64,000 nucleotides of DNA from Acidobacteriota bacterium (GTDB lineage: Bacteria; Acidobacteriota; Blastocatellia; Pyrinomonadales; Pyrinomonadaceae), in contig JAIVJI010000078.1 in assembly GCA_020200135.1 (NCBI GenBank), forward strand, positions 1 to 64,000, given 5' to 3'. The position numbers and the translations under genes were made by a program. Shown one piece after another: positions 10,179-23,982 of the stretch (the first letter of the stretch is position 1; the number at the start of each line of letters is the position of its first letter). A model generated the notes under the pieces. It was not told the origin of the DNA, did not search any database, and saw nothing but the letters and a program-made list of their open reading frames with translations.

Positions 10179-10586
10179 ATGAAACGGCGAAAGGGCGGGA
10201 CATACACGATCAGCGCGGTGGCGACTCAGTACGAGATTCACCCGCAGACCTTGAGGCTCTACGAGCGCGAGGGGCTACTCAAGCCCTCGCGCTCGGAGGG
10301 GAACACGCGGCTCTACACGGACGAGGATTTGGCGCGGCTCGAAGTGATTCTCAGCCTGACGCGCGACCTCGGCGTCAACCTCGCGGGCGTCGAGATCATC
10401 CTCAACATGCGCGAGAAGATGGACGCGATGCAGCGCGAGTTCGAGCGCTTCTTCTCCTACCTCCAGTCGCACGCGGAGGAGTTCACGCACCTGACCGAGC
10501 CCCCGCCGCCCGAGGCCGGCGCGCTCGTCACGACCTCGCGCGTCGCCACACTCCGCCGGCGCGCGTACACGAATCCGCGCGGCTGA
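10179..10586 (+). CDS. hspR: MerR-family heat-shock repressor HspR
   Basis: A 135-residue MerR-type regulator. The winged helix starts TISAVATQYEIHPQTLRLYE and continues through GLLKPSRSEGNTRLY, followed by a dimerisation coil (DLARLEVILSLT...MREKMDAMQREFERF). The opening and the position after dnaK-dnaJ match HspR of actinobacteria. HspR binds HAIR sites and represses dnaK together with DnaK. A candidate HAIR site overlaps the dnaK -35 box, so autoregulation is likely. Confidence 0.88.
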   Translation: MKRRKGGTYTISAVATQYEIHPQTLRLYEREGLLKPSRSEGNTRLYTDEDLARLEVILSLTRDLGVNLAGVEIILNMREKMDAMQREFERFFSYLQSHAEEFTHLTEPPPPEAGALVTTSRVATLRRRAYTNPRG

Positions 10587-10607
10587 AAAAGCCCGTCAGA
10601 CGGGCGG

Positions 10608-10642
10608 AAGGGGCGGGGCTCTGCTGAGGGGCCCCGCCCCTT
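10608..10642 (+). terminator. Hairpin after hspR
   Basis: AAGGGGCGGGGC (10608-10619) pairs perfectly with GCCCCGCCCCTT (10631-10642) over an 11-base loop. A smaller GCCCGTCAGACGGGC hairpin precedes it. The U-run is weak. The remaining gap to 10,970 is mostly GC-rich; a lone TACAAT (10,796-10,801) could be a -10 box, without a matching -35. Confidence 0.6.
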
Positions 10643-10969
10643 CTTCGCGGGGTGAGAATTTTTGGCGGCCGTGCCGGAAGGCTCTTGCTAACCTTTATGC
10701 GCGCTGCGCGGAAAACGTTTCGCGCCGTACGTTCGCGCGGCTTGCAAATAACTTTCCCGCGCCGGATTGTCGGCGCGCGCGCCGCGCCGAGGTGCTACAA
10801 TGCGCGCACGCAACTAGAGACCCGCCGCGCGGCGCAAGCCGAACGCCGGCGCCGGTCGCGCACCCCCTTGACGGCGCGACGAACACGGCGGCGGCGGCCG
10901 ACGACAAACTCTCCGGGTGAGACGCAGGCGAATGACGCCCGAGCGACTTCAGCAGATCAGAATCATCTG

Positions 10970-15184
<4,215 letters not shown>

Positions 15185-15194
15185 CCGTCGCGCC

Positions 15195-15998
15195 CTACCT
15201 CGGCGGCGCGGGGCCGAACTGGTCTTCGACGACGAAGGCTTCGAGCCTGGACGCGCCCTTCGTCCCGCCGACGAGGAAGACCGTGTAGAACCTCCCCGCC
15301 TCGACCTTCGCGCCCGGCACGGTGAGCGTCGTGATGTTCTCGCCCGCGCGCCGCACCTCCAGCCCGGCGCCGGCCGGCTCCGCCTCGGCGTAGGCGGTCG
15401 CCGCGCCCGTCTTCGCGCCCCTGACGAGCGGCTCGGCTCGCCCCGTGGCGTAGAGGTCGACGTCGCCCAGGTCGGGCGAGGCGTTGACGACGCGCACGCG
15501 CGCGCGCCCCGCGGCCGGCGGCTCGAACTCGTCCGCGATGAAACGCAGCTCGACGCCCTCGCCCTTCGAGAAGAGGCCGGAGCCGGCGGCGGGGAAGGCG
15601 ACGACGGTGTGGTGGCGTCCCGCCCCGAAGCCCTCGGTCTTCTCGGCCAGCGGCTCGCCCGTCTCCTGCCCGGCGAGGCGCAGGCGGTAGACGCCCGACG
15701 CGCCCGGCAGCTCGCGGTAGGCGGCGACGTGTTTGTAGATGAGACCTTCGAAGGCCCGCGTGTCGCCCGCGAAAAAGTCGACGGGCGCGAGCCCGGGCAC
15801 GGCGTGGACGAAGCGCACCAGCGCGCCCTTGCGCGCGGCGACCTCCGAGGCCGGCGGCGCGGTCGTCGTGCCCTGCTCTGTCTTTGTCGTGACGGGGCCG
15901 GTCTGCTCCGAGCCGAGACGTGAGCAGCCGGCCGCCGACGCCGCGAGCAGCAGCGCCGCCAATCCGCGAAGGGCGAAACGCCCGCGCACCCTGTTCAT
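15195..15998 (-). CDS. DUF4397-type lipoprotein
   Basis: A predicted outer-surface or periplasmic lipoprotein. After the start MNRVRGRF, a hydrophobic segment ends in the lipobox ASAAGC. The mature part repeats the DUF4397 pattern twice: VRFVHAVPGLAPVDFF... and VRVVNASPDLGDVDLY..., each a beta-rich unit of about 100 residues. The start at 15,998 gives a standard signal peptide and has GAGGGAGG upstream; the frame could be extended to 16,091. Function unknown. Confidence 0.8.
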   Translation of the reverse strand: MNRVRGRFALRGLAALLLAASAAGCSRLGSEQTGPVTTKTEQGTTTAPPASEVAARKGALVRFVHAVPGLAPVDFFAGDTRAFEGLIYKHVAAYRELPGASGVYRLRLAGQETGEPLAEKTEGFGAGRHHTVVAFPAAGSGLFSKGEGVELRFIADEFEPPAAGRARVRVVNASPDLGDVDLYATGRAEPLVRGAKTGAATAYAEAEPAGAGLEVRRAGENITTLTVPGAKVEAGRFYTVFLVGGTKGASRLEAFVVEDQFGPAPPR

Positions 15999-16097
15999 AA
16001 AACACGCCCTCCCTCGTACTTCCAAAATACGACTGTACCGTTTCGCGCCTCGAAACGTCCCACGGCCGGAACCGTGCAAACGCCAGGCCAACGCGCG

Positions 16098-18089
16098 TTA
16101 CTTACCGCCGATGTACTTGTCGAACCAGTCGAGGTTCGCCCGCATGGCGGCCAGTTGCATCCTGGGCTCGGTCGGGCCGTGCGGCTGGCGCGGGAGCACC
16201 AGCATCCGCACGGGGACCCCCTGCGCCTTGAGCGCGTGGTAGAACTCGTAGCCCTGCGAGATGGGCACGCGGATGTCCGCGTCGCCGTGCTGGATCATCG
16301 TCGGCGTCGTCACCCCGCGCACGTTGAACATCGGCGAGTGCTTCTGGTAAAGCTCGGCCGCCTCCCAGAACTGCCCGCCGAAGTAGTCGGGGACGAAGGC
16401 GGGGATGTCGGCGGTGCCGTTGAAGCTCATCAGGTTGGTGACGGGCGCGCCCGCCGAGGCCGCCTTAAAGCGCTTGGTCTGCGTCACGACCCACGAGGTC
16501 ATGAAGCCGCCGTAGCTCCACCCCATCACGCCCAGACGCTCGGGGTCGGCGACGCCCATCTCGATGACCCTGTCGACGCCGGTCATCAAATCCTGGTAGT
16601 CGGCGCCCCCCCAGTCCTTGACGTTGGCGCGGCGGAACTCCGCCCCGTAGCCGCTCGACCCGCGCGGGTTCGGGCGCAGGATGGCGTAGCCGCGCGAGGC
16701 GAAGGACGCCAGCGGGTAGACGCCGCGCCCGCCGATGAAGGTCTGCTGGAACACTCCGGCGGGGCCGCCGTGGACGTTCAGGAGGAGCGGCACACGCCTG
16801 CCCGCCTGGTAGCCTACGGGGTAGGTGAGCAAGCCTTCAATCTCTTTCCCGTCGGTCGATTTCCAGCGGACGACCTCGGTCTTGCCGAGCGCGGGCATCC
16901 TCACGTCGGCGTTGGCGCGGCTGACCTGGACGGGCGCGAAGTCCGTGACCGAGGCGACGAACGCCTCGGCCGGCGTCTCGGGCGTCTGGCGCAGGAAGCC
17001 GAACGTCGTCCCCGTCCGGTTGAGGCTGACGGCGCCGTAGACGGCGGGCGTCGTCTTGACCTCTTCCACCCGGCCCGAGGCGACGTCGGCCGCGTAGATT
17101 TGCGTCCCCGTCCCCTTCGCCTCGCTGAAGTAGATGCGGCGGCCGTCGGCCGACCAGCCCGCGACGTTCGGCTGCCCGTCGTAGGAGGCGGACAGCGCGC
17201 GCGCCGCGCCGCCCGAGGCGGGGAAGATTTGAATCAGGTTGCTCTGCGCCCAGCGCGGCGGGCCGTCGCTCGTGAGCACGGCGACCCACTTGCCGTCGGG
17301 CGAAAAGACCGGCGACAGCTCGGCGGCCGGCGTGCTGGCGAAGGCCGTGACCTTGCCCGTGGCCACCTCGACGACCGAGACGTCCGAGGTCGGCCAGTCG
17401 TTGGCCACCGGCGTCTTCGCGTGGCTGAAGACCAGCGCCCTGCCGTCGGGCGACCAGTCGAAGCCGCTGACGGTGTAGTTCCCGGTCGTGAGCCGGCGAG
17501 GCTCGCGCTTGCCGGCGGCGTCTTTCTGGACGGGAATCACGTAGAGCCGCGACATCTTCACGTTCTCGTCGACCCAGCGAAAGTCGTTCTTCGCCTTGTC
17601 GTTTCGCTCCTCCTCCTCGGTCTTCGGGTCGGTCATCGCGAAGGCTATCGAGCGGCCGTCGGGCGACCAGTCGAAGTCCGAGACGGCCGATTTCACGTCG
17701 GTCAGCGGCTCGGCCTCGCCGCCCGAGGCGCGCAGGAGGTAGAGGTTGTTCTTGTTCTCCTTGCGGTTCGACGTGAAGGCGATCCAGTTGCCGTCGGGCG
17801 ACCACTTCGGGTTGGTCGAAGACTTGTCGGCGAAGGTGAGCTGGACGGTCTCCCTGCCGTCGGCGGTCGCCATCCAAATCTGCGAGACGTACTCGCTGCG
17901 GTCGGGCGTGGTCACGGGGTCGCTGACCGTGTAGAGGACGCGCCTCCCGTCGGGCGAGACCTGCGGCGAGCCGACGGCCCTGACTTTTATCTGCAACTCG
18001 GGCGTCCAGGCCGGCGGCGCGTCCGTCTGCGCGCGCGCGGCGGAGGCCAACAACAGTACGGCGACTGACAGTCTCAGCATTCTTCTCAT
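16098..18089 (-). CDS. S9-family prolyl oligopeptidase-like peptidase
   Basis: A secreted serine peptidase of the acylaminoacyl/dipeptidyl peptidase type. A Sec signal peptide (MRRMLRLSVAVLLLASAARAQ) is followed by a beta-propeller with repeated xSPDGR/xSPDGK motifs. The alpha/beta-hydrolase domain has the nucleophile in GWSYGGFM, Asp in HGDADIRVP and His in RQPHGPTEP. Probably degrades peptides in the periplasm or outside the cell. The start at 18,089 is chosen for the signal peptide; the frame opens at 18,155. Confidence 0.9.
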   Translation of the reverse strand: MRRMLRLSVAVLLLASAARAQTDAPPAWTPELQIKVRAVGSPQVSPDGRRVLYTVSDPVTTPDRSEYVSQIWMATADGRETVQLTFADKSSTNPKWSPDGNWIAFTSNRKENKNNLYLLRASGGEAEPLTDVKSAVSDFDWSPDGRSIAFAMTDPKTEEEERNDKAKNDFRWVDENVKMSRLYVIPVQKDAAGKREPRRLTTGNYTVSGFDWSPDGRALVFSHAKTPVANDWPTSDVSVVEVATGKVTAFASTPAAELSPVFSPDGKWVAVLTSDGPPRWAQSNLIQIFPASGGAARALSASYDGQPNVAGWSADGRRIYFSEAKGTGTQIYAADVASGRVEEVKTTPAVYGAVSLNRTGTTFGFLRQTPETPAEAFVASVTDFAPVQVSRANADVRMPALGKTEVVRWKSTDGKEIEGLLTYPVGYQAGRRVPLLLNVHGGPAGVFQQTFIGGRGVYPLASFASRGYAILRPNPRGSSGYGAEFRRANVKDWGGADYQDLMTGVDRVIEMGVADPERLGVMGWSYGGFMTSWVVTQTKRFKAASAGAPVTNLMSFNGTADIPAFVPDYFGGQFWEAAELYQKHSPMFNVRGVTTPTMIQHGDADIRVPISQGYEFYHALKAQGVPVRMLVLPRQPHGPTEPRMQLAAMRANLDWFDKYIGGK

Positions 18090-18425
18090 GTTCGTTGTCC
18101 TTCGGTGCGGACGGTTGTCCGGGAGGCGTAGATTCGTCTGTCGAGCTTGCCACACATCCTAACTCCCGCGCGCGTGCGGAGTCTAGCGACCGGGAACGCA
18201 CGCGCCCCCCGGTACGCGAGCCGCGAGCCGGTTCGATAATTTTTCTTGCGGCGGGCGCCGGGCCGGTGATAGAGTGCGCGACCTCCGACACACGGACACT
18301 TCCGCGCGCGCGCGGGCTTCACCGCCCGCCCGCTTCGCCTTCCCTTCGGCGGCACCCTCGTCATCGCCGCGCTCGCCTGCCTCCTAACGCCTCAAACGAC
18401 TGCGCGCGCGCAGGACCTGGACGAC

Positions 18426-20621
18426 GTGACCTTCTCCGGCGTCGTCTCCGACCAGCACGGCGCGGTCGTCGTGGGTGCGACCGTCACCGCGCGGCTCGCG
18501 GGGACTGGGACAGAGCGCGCGGCCGTGACAGACGGCGCGGGGCGCTACCGCCTCGTGGAACTCCCGCCGGGCGTCTACACGCTCGGCGCGGCGCGCGCGG
18601 GCTTCGCGACGGAGGAGAGGAGGGAGGTGCGGACGCTTTCGGGCGAGGCGGTGCGGCTCGACTTCACGCTGCGCCCCGAGGGCGTCGCGGCCGAGCAGAC
18701 GGTCTCGGGCGAGACGGGCGCGCCGCCCCTCGACACGACGCGCACCGTCGCGGGCGGGAGCCTCGCGCGGGAAGAGTTGGAGCGGCTGCCTTCCGTTTCT
18801 CTCTCGCCGCTCGACTTCGTGCTGCTGCTCGGCGGCGTCACCGAGGAGCCGCTCTCGACGCGGGACGCGGCCGAAGACCGAGACGAGTCGGGGCGCGCGT
18901 CGGCGCGCCGCGCGGCCGAGGCGCCCGAGGAGGCCGGCGTCTTCGCGCTCGCGGGCGGCGCGGCCTACTCGAACAACGTCACCGTGGACGGGCTCGACAA
19001 CAACGACGACCGCGCCGCCCGCGAGCGCTTCCTCCCGCCGCACGGCGCGGTCGAGGAGGTGCAGGTCGTCACCAACCAGTTCTCCGCCGAGTACGGCCGC
19101 GCCTCCGGCGGCCGCATCAACCTCCGCACGCGCTCCGGCTCGAACGACTTGCACGGACGCGTCTCCTACTTCTTCCGCGACGAGTCGCTCGACGCGAACA
19201 CTTGGAACAACAACCGGCGCGGCCTGGGTCGCCTCCCGCTACAGGAGCACCGCCCCGGCTTCACGCTCGGCGGCCCCCTGCGCCTGCCCGCGCGTCCGTT
19301 CGGCCCGCTCGAATACGACGGGCGCGGCCGCACCTTCTTCTTCGCCGCCTACGAGCGAGACCGCTTTCTCGACTCGACGCTCGTCGACGCGCTCGTCCCC
19401 GTCGAGCAGAACGCGGCGTTCCCTCTGCCGCGCCCGACGACGCTCGCCGGCCGCCGCTTCGAGGCTGTTAAAGCCGGGGCCACGCCGCCGGGCGCGCCCG
19501 CCGAACTCGCGCCCTTCGTCGAGCGCGTCTCGACGCCGCTCGACTCGGCCGCCTTCACCGCGCGCCTCGACCACAACTACACGCCGACGCACAACGGCAC
19601 TTTTCTTCTTCAACTCGGGCGCTCCAAAAACCTCCGCCAGTTCGGCGGCGGCCTCCGCCTCGCCGAGAGCCTGCAGGGCCGCCGCCGCGACACGGACGCG
19701 CTCGCCTACACGGACAACCTCGTCATCAACGCGCGCGCCGTCAACCAGCTCCGCGCGCAACTCTCGCGGCTGCGCCCCTCTTTGCGCGCCTCGGGGACGC
19801 GCCCCGTCGTGCTCATCCAGATCGAAGACCCTCTCGAAGAACGCTCGGGCACGCTCGTCGCCGGCTCTTCGACCTCGGGCGCGGCCGACCGCGCCGAGAC
19901 GCGCTTCCAGCTTCAGGAGACGCTGACGCTCGTGCGCGGCGCGCACACCTTCAAGCTCGGCGCAGACCTGCAACGCGTCCGCTCGACCTTCATCGACCTC
20001 ACGGACGCGACCGGCACCTACACGTTCGCGCGCGCCGGAGACTTTCTGGCCGACGCGCCCTCGCGCTTCCGCCAGCGCTTCAACACCGAGTCGGTCCAGA
20101 AGAACACTTACGCGGGCCTCTACGCGCAGACCGAGTGGCGTCCGCACGGACGCGTCACGCTCACCGCCGGCCTGCGCTACGAGCGCGAGAGCGTCCTCAA
20201 AGACGCGGACAACTTCGGCCCGCGGCTCGGCCTCGCCCTCGACCTCACGGGCGACGGCCGCACGGCGCTGCGCGCGGGCGCGGGCGTCTTCTATGGTCGG
20301 GCCCTTCTTCGGACTCTGGACGACTTCACGCTCGGCCGCGCGGTCGTCGAGTTCGACACCGACGCGCTGCCGCCGTCCGAGCGCCGCGGCTTCGTCGCCG
20401 CGAACCTCCGCTTCCCCGAGACGCTCGCGGCCGACTCGCCGCTCGTCCGCGACTTCGGCGCGCGGCTCACGGGCTTCTCGCGCCGCCTCGACCCGGACAT
20501 GAAAATCCCGGAGAGCTATCAGATCAATTTCGGAGTGGAGCGCGAGCTGGGGCGCGGCTTCGTCGTCGAGGCCGGCTACACCTTCAACCGCGGCCTGCAC
20601 CTCTGGCGCGAGTTCAACGCC
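18426..20621 (+). pseudogene. TonB-dependent receptor, 5' fragment left of the prophage
   Basis: A carboxypeptidase-regulatory-like domain (FSGVVSDQHGAVVVGATVT...) leads into a plug (NNVTVDGLDNND, VEEVQVVTNQFSAEYGRASGGRINLRT as separate blocks) and beta-barrel strands, typical of Acidobacteriota receptors. The prophage interrupts codons for ...WREFNAN at 20,622. The first start codon is a GTG at 18,426, yet an in-frame secretion signal (TLVIAALACLLTPQTTARAQ) is encoded just upstream at about 18,348-18,410. The only in-frame stop before that is TAG at 18,270, and no ATG, GTG or TTG lies between, so the true start is lost or unusual. The open frame runs on antisense through the recombinase to 21,341; that tail is not meaningful. 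The missing 3' part resumes at 57,729. Confidence 0.85.
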
Positions 20622-20643
20622 AACGCGCCGGGCGCGCAATTAC
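20605..20643 (+). other. attL
   Basis: Host/phage junction. The phage half-site CGCCGGGCGCGCAATTAC (20,626-20,643) is the inverted partner of the half-site at attR. The central AA is at 20,622-20,623. Host coding sequence lies to the left. Confidence 0.85.
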
Positions 20644-20686
20644 CATTAGAGGTATCTCCCCGAAAACGACGAGCGGCGCGGGGGCG

Positions 20687-21184
20687 TCAGAGGGTCTCGA
20701 CAGTGATTTCCGGTTCGTCCCCGCGCCTGGTGTGCCGGACGTGGACAGCTCGCGTGAGCTGCTCGATCACCCGCCGGCGCTGCCTGTTCTCAGTCGCCTC
20801 GCGCGCCGTCCGCGAGAGCTGCTTGAGCAGGGCACGTCGTTCGGTGAGGATGCGGTCGGCGTCGCGCGCGAGCGCGACCCTCTGCTCCAGGCGGGCTCGC
20901 TCGTCGGTGAGCGCCTCGGCCTCGGCGCGCAGCTCTTCGAGAATGGGGACGGCGTCGGCCTCGGTCATCGTGCCGCGCACGATGAGCCCCAGCGCGCGGG
21001 CGCGCGCCTGCCGCTTCTCCTCTTCGAGGGCCTTCAAATCTTCGAGCCGGGCGCGCGCCGCGCCGAGGTCGGGCTCCGACCGGAGCCGCGCGCGCAGGGC
21101 ATCCAGGTACGCCTCCGGGTCTGACACGGTATCCAGGCACCAGGTCCAGACTGCCGCTTCGAGCTTCGCGCCGTTTACGCTCAA
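20687..21184 (-). CDS. Serine recombinase, C-terminal fragment
   Basis: A 165-residue frame from a TTG at 21,184, overlapping the upstream recombinase stop (TTGA). It opens VNGAKLEAAVWTW, the segment that normally follows the zinc ribbon of large serine integrases, and continues as a long coiled coil (ARLEDLKALEEEKRQ..., LTDERARLEQRV...). It ends in a short basic/acidic beta stretch. No CxxC motif is present. Either a translationally coupled second subunit or, more likely, the remnant of one integrase after an internal deletion and frame change. Confidence 0.7.
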   Translation of the reverse strand: MSVNGAKLEAAVWTWCLDTVSDPEAYLDALRARLRSEPDLGAARARLEDLKALEEEKRQARARALGLIVRGTMTEADAVPILEELRAEAEALTDERARLEQRVALARDADRILTERRALLKQLSRTAREATENRQRRRVIEQLTRAVHVRHTRRGDEPEITVETL

Positions 21185-21963
21185 CCCAGCTCGGGCTCGA
21201 CGGCGACGACCTTACCGCGCCAGGAGACGCGCCCCGTGTAGAGCGGGTTGGAGAGGAGGGCGCAGAGCAGGCTCCCCGTCCAGCGGTAGCCGTCGCTGCC
21301 GTCGCGCATGGCCTTCGGCGTCGGTGTGCGGTCGGCGTTGAGGAGGTCGGCGAGCCTGTGCTGGCTGTAGTCGCCGGTGAGGTAGAGGTCGCCGACCCGG
21401 CGCAGCGCTCGAATCTCCTCTTCGTTGCGGGCGAGGCGTCGGCGGCGCTCGCCCGCGAGCGAGTAACCGAAGGGCGGCGGGCCGCCCGGCCAGTAGCCCT
21501 CGCCGGCCCACTTCTCCTTTCCGGCGGAGAGCAGGCGCCGGAGCTGCACCCAATCGTACTGGCCGAAGGAGGTGAGGACGCCGATCATCAGCACGGCGAC
21601 GTCCGCTTCGCCGCCGTCAGGGACGGGCTCGCAGATGGACTGGACGCTGACGCCGAGGTCGGAGAGCGTCTTGACGGTCTGGAGCGTGTCGAGCTGGTCG
21701 CGGCCGAGGCGGCGGAAGGAGTAGGCGAGTACGTGCGTGAGGCGCCCCGCGCGCGCGTCACTGATGAGGCGCGCGCCGTGCTCGCGCTCGACGAAGGGGG
21801 TCTTCGAGGAGACGCCGTCGTCGAGGTAGTGCTCGCGCATGGGGATGCCGGTGCGCTCCGACCAGTCGCGGGCGGCCTTGAGCTGCGTCTCGATGGTCTC
21901 GTCCTTCTTCTGGGTGTCGGACGAGGTGCGGGCGTAGAAGGCGTAGCGGGGCGGGGCGCTCAT
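21181..21963 (-). CDS. Large serine recombinase (prophage integrase), N-terminal part
   Basis: 260 residues. The resolvase catalytic domain opens with YAFYARTSSDTQKKDETIETQ, carrying the nucleophilic Ser, and includes LAYSFRRLGRDQLDT. The recombinase domain follows (GYWPGGPPPFGYSL, PTPKAMRDG, LLSNPLYTGRVSWRG). Translation stops right after VVAVEPELG, before the zinc-ribbon domain that such enzymes need to bind att DNA. The coiled-coil part is on the next frame. The start overlaps the small membrane protein stop by 4 bases. Confidence 0.88.
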   Translation of the reverse strand: MSAPPRYAFYARTSSDTQKKDETIETQLKAARDWSERTGIPMREHYLDDGVSSKTPFVEREHGARLISDARAGRLTHVLAYSFRRLGRDQLDTLQTVKTLSDLGVSVQSICEPVPDGGEADVAVLMIGVLTSFGQYDWVQLRRLLSAGKEKWAGEGYWPGGPPPFGYSLAGERRRRLARNEEEIRALRRVGDLYLTGDYSQHRLADLLNADRTPTPKAMRDGSDGYRWTGSLLCALLSNPLYTGRVSWRGKVVAVEPELG

Positions 21964-22295
21964 CGCTGCGGCAATCTTTCGACCGGCTGCGGCGCGGAGC
22001 GGAGCGCGCGCAGCGTGGCGAGCATCTCGCCGTGGCGCTGCTCCGCGTTCTGCTCGGACGCCTGAAGCTGCTTGAAGATAAATTCCGAAAAGTCCGCCTT
22101 GTCTTCCGCCGAGATAACCTTCCTCTCAATCGCCGCGATCATCTCGTGCATGCTGAAGATGATGATCCAGCCCTCGCAGAGCAGGCGCCAGAAGAGGTTG
22201 CCGAGCAGTAGCAGCGTGACGCCGGCGGCCAGTGACGTCTTGATGATGGTGTTGCTCAGGAAGGTGCGGAAGCTGAAGAAGTCGCCTTCTGGCAT
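21960..22295 (-). CDS. Small membrane protein upstream of integrase
   Basis: 111 residues with one or two hydrophobic segments (about 18-50, TSLAAGVTLLLLGNLFWRLL) and a charged, partly helical C-terminus (EDKADFSEFIFKQLQASEQNAEQ). GAGAGG precedes the ATG and the stop overlaps the integrase start, so the two are co-translated. Family not recognised. Confidence 0.7.
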   Translation of the reverse strand: MPEGDFFSFRTFLSNTIIKTSLAAGVTLLLLGNLFWRLLCEGWIIIFSMHEMIAAIERKVISAEDKADFSEFIFKQLQASEQNAEQRHGEMLATLRALRSAPQPVERLPQR

Positions 22296-22333
22296 GGTGA
22301 AAACCTCTCGGGAGGGAATGAGGGTGACGTTGA

Positions 22334-22918
22334 CTACTTTTTCCCGCCGCGCGCGTTCTCTAGCTGCTTCAAAAATTCGCGCGTCACGGCGACGGGCGGC
22401 TCTTTCCCCATGCCGCGCGTGCCGTTGTGGTAGTTAATCGAGCTGTCGTGTTGCCAGATAAAGCGCTTGTGGCGGCGATCCTGGTCATCTATCCGCCCGC
22501 GGACGGTGACGGTCATCCTCCCGACCAAAGTAGAGTTGTTCGTGATCATGGGGCCGAGGGCGGGATTTCTTGTGACGGTTGTGCTGGCGTGCCGGCTCTC
22601 CATCCCGAACTCGATGAAGAAGTCGGCATCATCACTATTCCCGACCACAATCAGTCTTGGGTCTTTCTCCAACTCCTTCAAAATCTTCGCGCGAACCTTA
22701 AGGTCGGTGACGCCGACGTAGACCGTGCGGCAGTCCGCGATCTCGGACATGTCGCCGAACTCCGGACCTTCGCTCGTACCCTCTTTGGCGAGGCGCGTCG
22801 GCACTCCGGGGTTGCAGCCGGGGCGGCCAATGCTGCGCGTCGGCTTGTCGGTCGTAGCCTGGGCGTGAGCCGTGACGCACAGAAGAAGCAGCACGAATGG
22901 GAGGGTGAAAAATTTCAT
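22334..22918 (-). CDS. Exported protein of unknown function (possible moron)
   Basis: 194 residues beginning with a Sec signal peptide (MKFFTLPFVLLLLCVTAHAQ). The mature part contains VYVGVTDLKVRAKILKELEK and VVGNSDDADFFIEFG, followed by beta-rich sequence. This pattern resembles periplasmic proteins of Acidobacteriota that carry a DADF/DADY strand. It sits among lysogeny genes and could be a lysogenic-conversion gene. Good GAAAGGA ribosome site. Confidence 0.75.
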   Translation of the reverse strand: MKFFTLPFVLLLLCVTAHAQATTDKPTRSIGRPGCNPGVPTRLAKEGTSEGPEFGDMSEIADCRTVYVGVTDLKVRAKILKELEKDPRLIVVGNSDDADFFIEFGMESRHASTTVTRNPALGPMITNNSTLVGRMTVTVRGRIDDQDRRHKRFIWQHDSSINYHNGTRGMGKEPPVAVTREFLKQLENARGGKK

Positions 22919-22987
22919 GGTGAAAAATCCTTTCGATATGAGGTTGACATTCGCGCCCGAAAGGCTCGGGCGCGTCCCGTTCCGGCG

Positions 22988-23332
22988 TTACTCCTTACCC
23001 TCGTCGCCTGCCTCGGCGGTCTCGCCGTAGAACTTCTCGACCACCCCGACGACCAGGAGCGCCCTGTCGGGGTAGAACTCCGCGGCGAAATCCGGGTTCG
23101 GGTACGTGACCTCGATCCCGAGCCGGCGGCGGCGGCAGCGGCCGATGACGAGGTGCCCGTCGGCGGCGGTCAGGCAGGCGTGTATCCGGCCGTCCTCGTA
23201 GACGCCAACGCGCACGCGGCAGAGGTCGCCCACACGCGGGCCCCGCCCTTCGTGGTGCAGCCCGTCGTGCGGAATTGTGAAATAGCATGCCCCTCCCGCC
23301 CCGCACGGCGAGAACACCACCACCTTGCCCAT
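22988..23332 (-). CDS. Hypothetical protein, possibly S24/LexA-fold
   Basis: 114 residues. The order of strands (GDLCRVRVGVYEDGRIHACL, then HLVIGRCRRRRLGIEVTYPNPDFA, then ALLVVGVVEKFYG) resembles the beta-fold of LexA/S24 C-terminal domains. No Ser-Lys catalytic pair is evident. Its place next to the repressor gene supports a regulatory role, but the assignment is tentative. Confidence 0.55.
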   Translation of the reverse strand: MGKVVVFSPCGAGGACYFTIPHDGLHHEGRGPRVGDLCRVRVGVYEDGRIHACLTAADGHLVIGRCRRRRLGIEVTYPNPDFAAEFYPDRALLVVGVVEKFYGETAEAGDEGKE

Positions 23333-23385
23333 GTGTCGGGATTAACGCGAGGGAGGCGGGCGGTGCGGCCACCCGTCGGACCTCC

Positions 23386-23964
23386 TTAGGCACGCTTCCT
23401 TTCCCTTGTCCGGTGTTCCGTTCGCGGGGCTTCGAGACGTTGGTCACTCTTGAGGTGAGGATCGACGACGACTTCTCCGGGGAGAGTGCCTGAATGTTCG
23501 GGGACGAATTGAATGCCGGGCTGCTCATCGAGCGCGGCCTCCCGGCCATGCGTAACCGTGTTTCTGTGTTCAATCAGCCGCTCGCGTCGGCGGCTGAGGC
23601 TGTGGTTGTTCTGAAGGACGGTGAGCAAGTCCAAGACATCCTTCTGGCATTGGCGGGGGATGTCTACATACAGTTCGCCGATATGATAAAGCTCAATCTT
23701 AGCCCTCTCGGCTTGCACCCTCTCACCCTCATTTTCACCCTCTTCGCTGCTCATCGCTTCCAGCAACAGCAGTGGGGCAGTGGTGTCGAGCGCCTTCGCC
23801 AGCACGACTAAGGTCTCAAGCCTTACGTCTGACTCACCCTTTAAAACCTTCCTAATTCCCGCCGAGGTGATCTCGTCTTTGACCTTACGCGCGAGGTCAT
23901 TGGGATTCCGTTCGCCCATGTGGCGGCCAATTACCTGAGCTAGCCTCTGCTGCAAACTATTCAC
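23386..23964 (-). CDS. Prophage repressor, XRE/HTH family
   Basis: The N-terminal helix-turn-helix reads QQRLAQVIGRHMGERNPNDLARKVKDEITSAGIRKVLKG. An acidic segment and a C-terminal region without a recognised domain follow (193 residues). The GTG at 23,964 is chosen because operators lie just upstream and the -10-like TATGGT ends five bases before it, as in leaderless cI-type genes. An ATG at 24,027 would add 21 residues but would run through the operators. It probably keeps the lytic genes silent. Confidence 0.78.
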   Translation of the reverse strand: MNSLQQRLAQVIGRHMGERNPNDLARKVKDEITSAGIRKVLKGESDVRLETLVVLAKALDTTAPLLLLEAMSSEEGENEGERVQAERAKIELYHIGELYVDIPRQCQKDVLDLLTVLQNNHSLSRRRERLIEHRNTVTHGREAALDEQPGIQFVPEHSGTLPGEVVVDPHLKSDQRLEAPRTEHRTRERKRA

Positions 23965-23982
23965 ACCAAACCATATACAACA

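Noticed and set aside
10652-10969. Upstream extension of the kinase gene to 10,652
   Set aside because: The 106 added residues are Arg/Thr-rich, include a likely -10 box region and show no kinase features.
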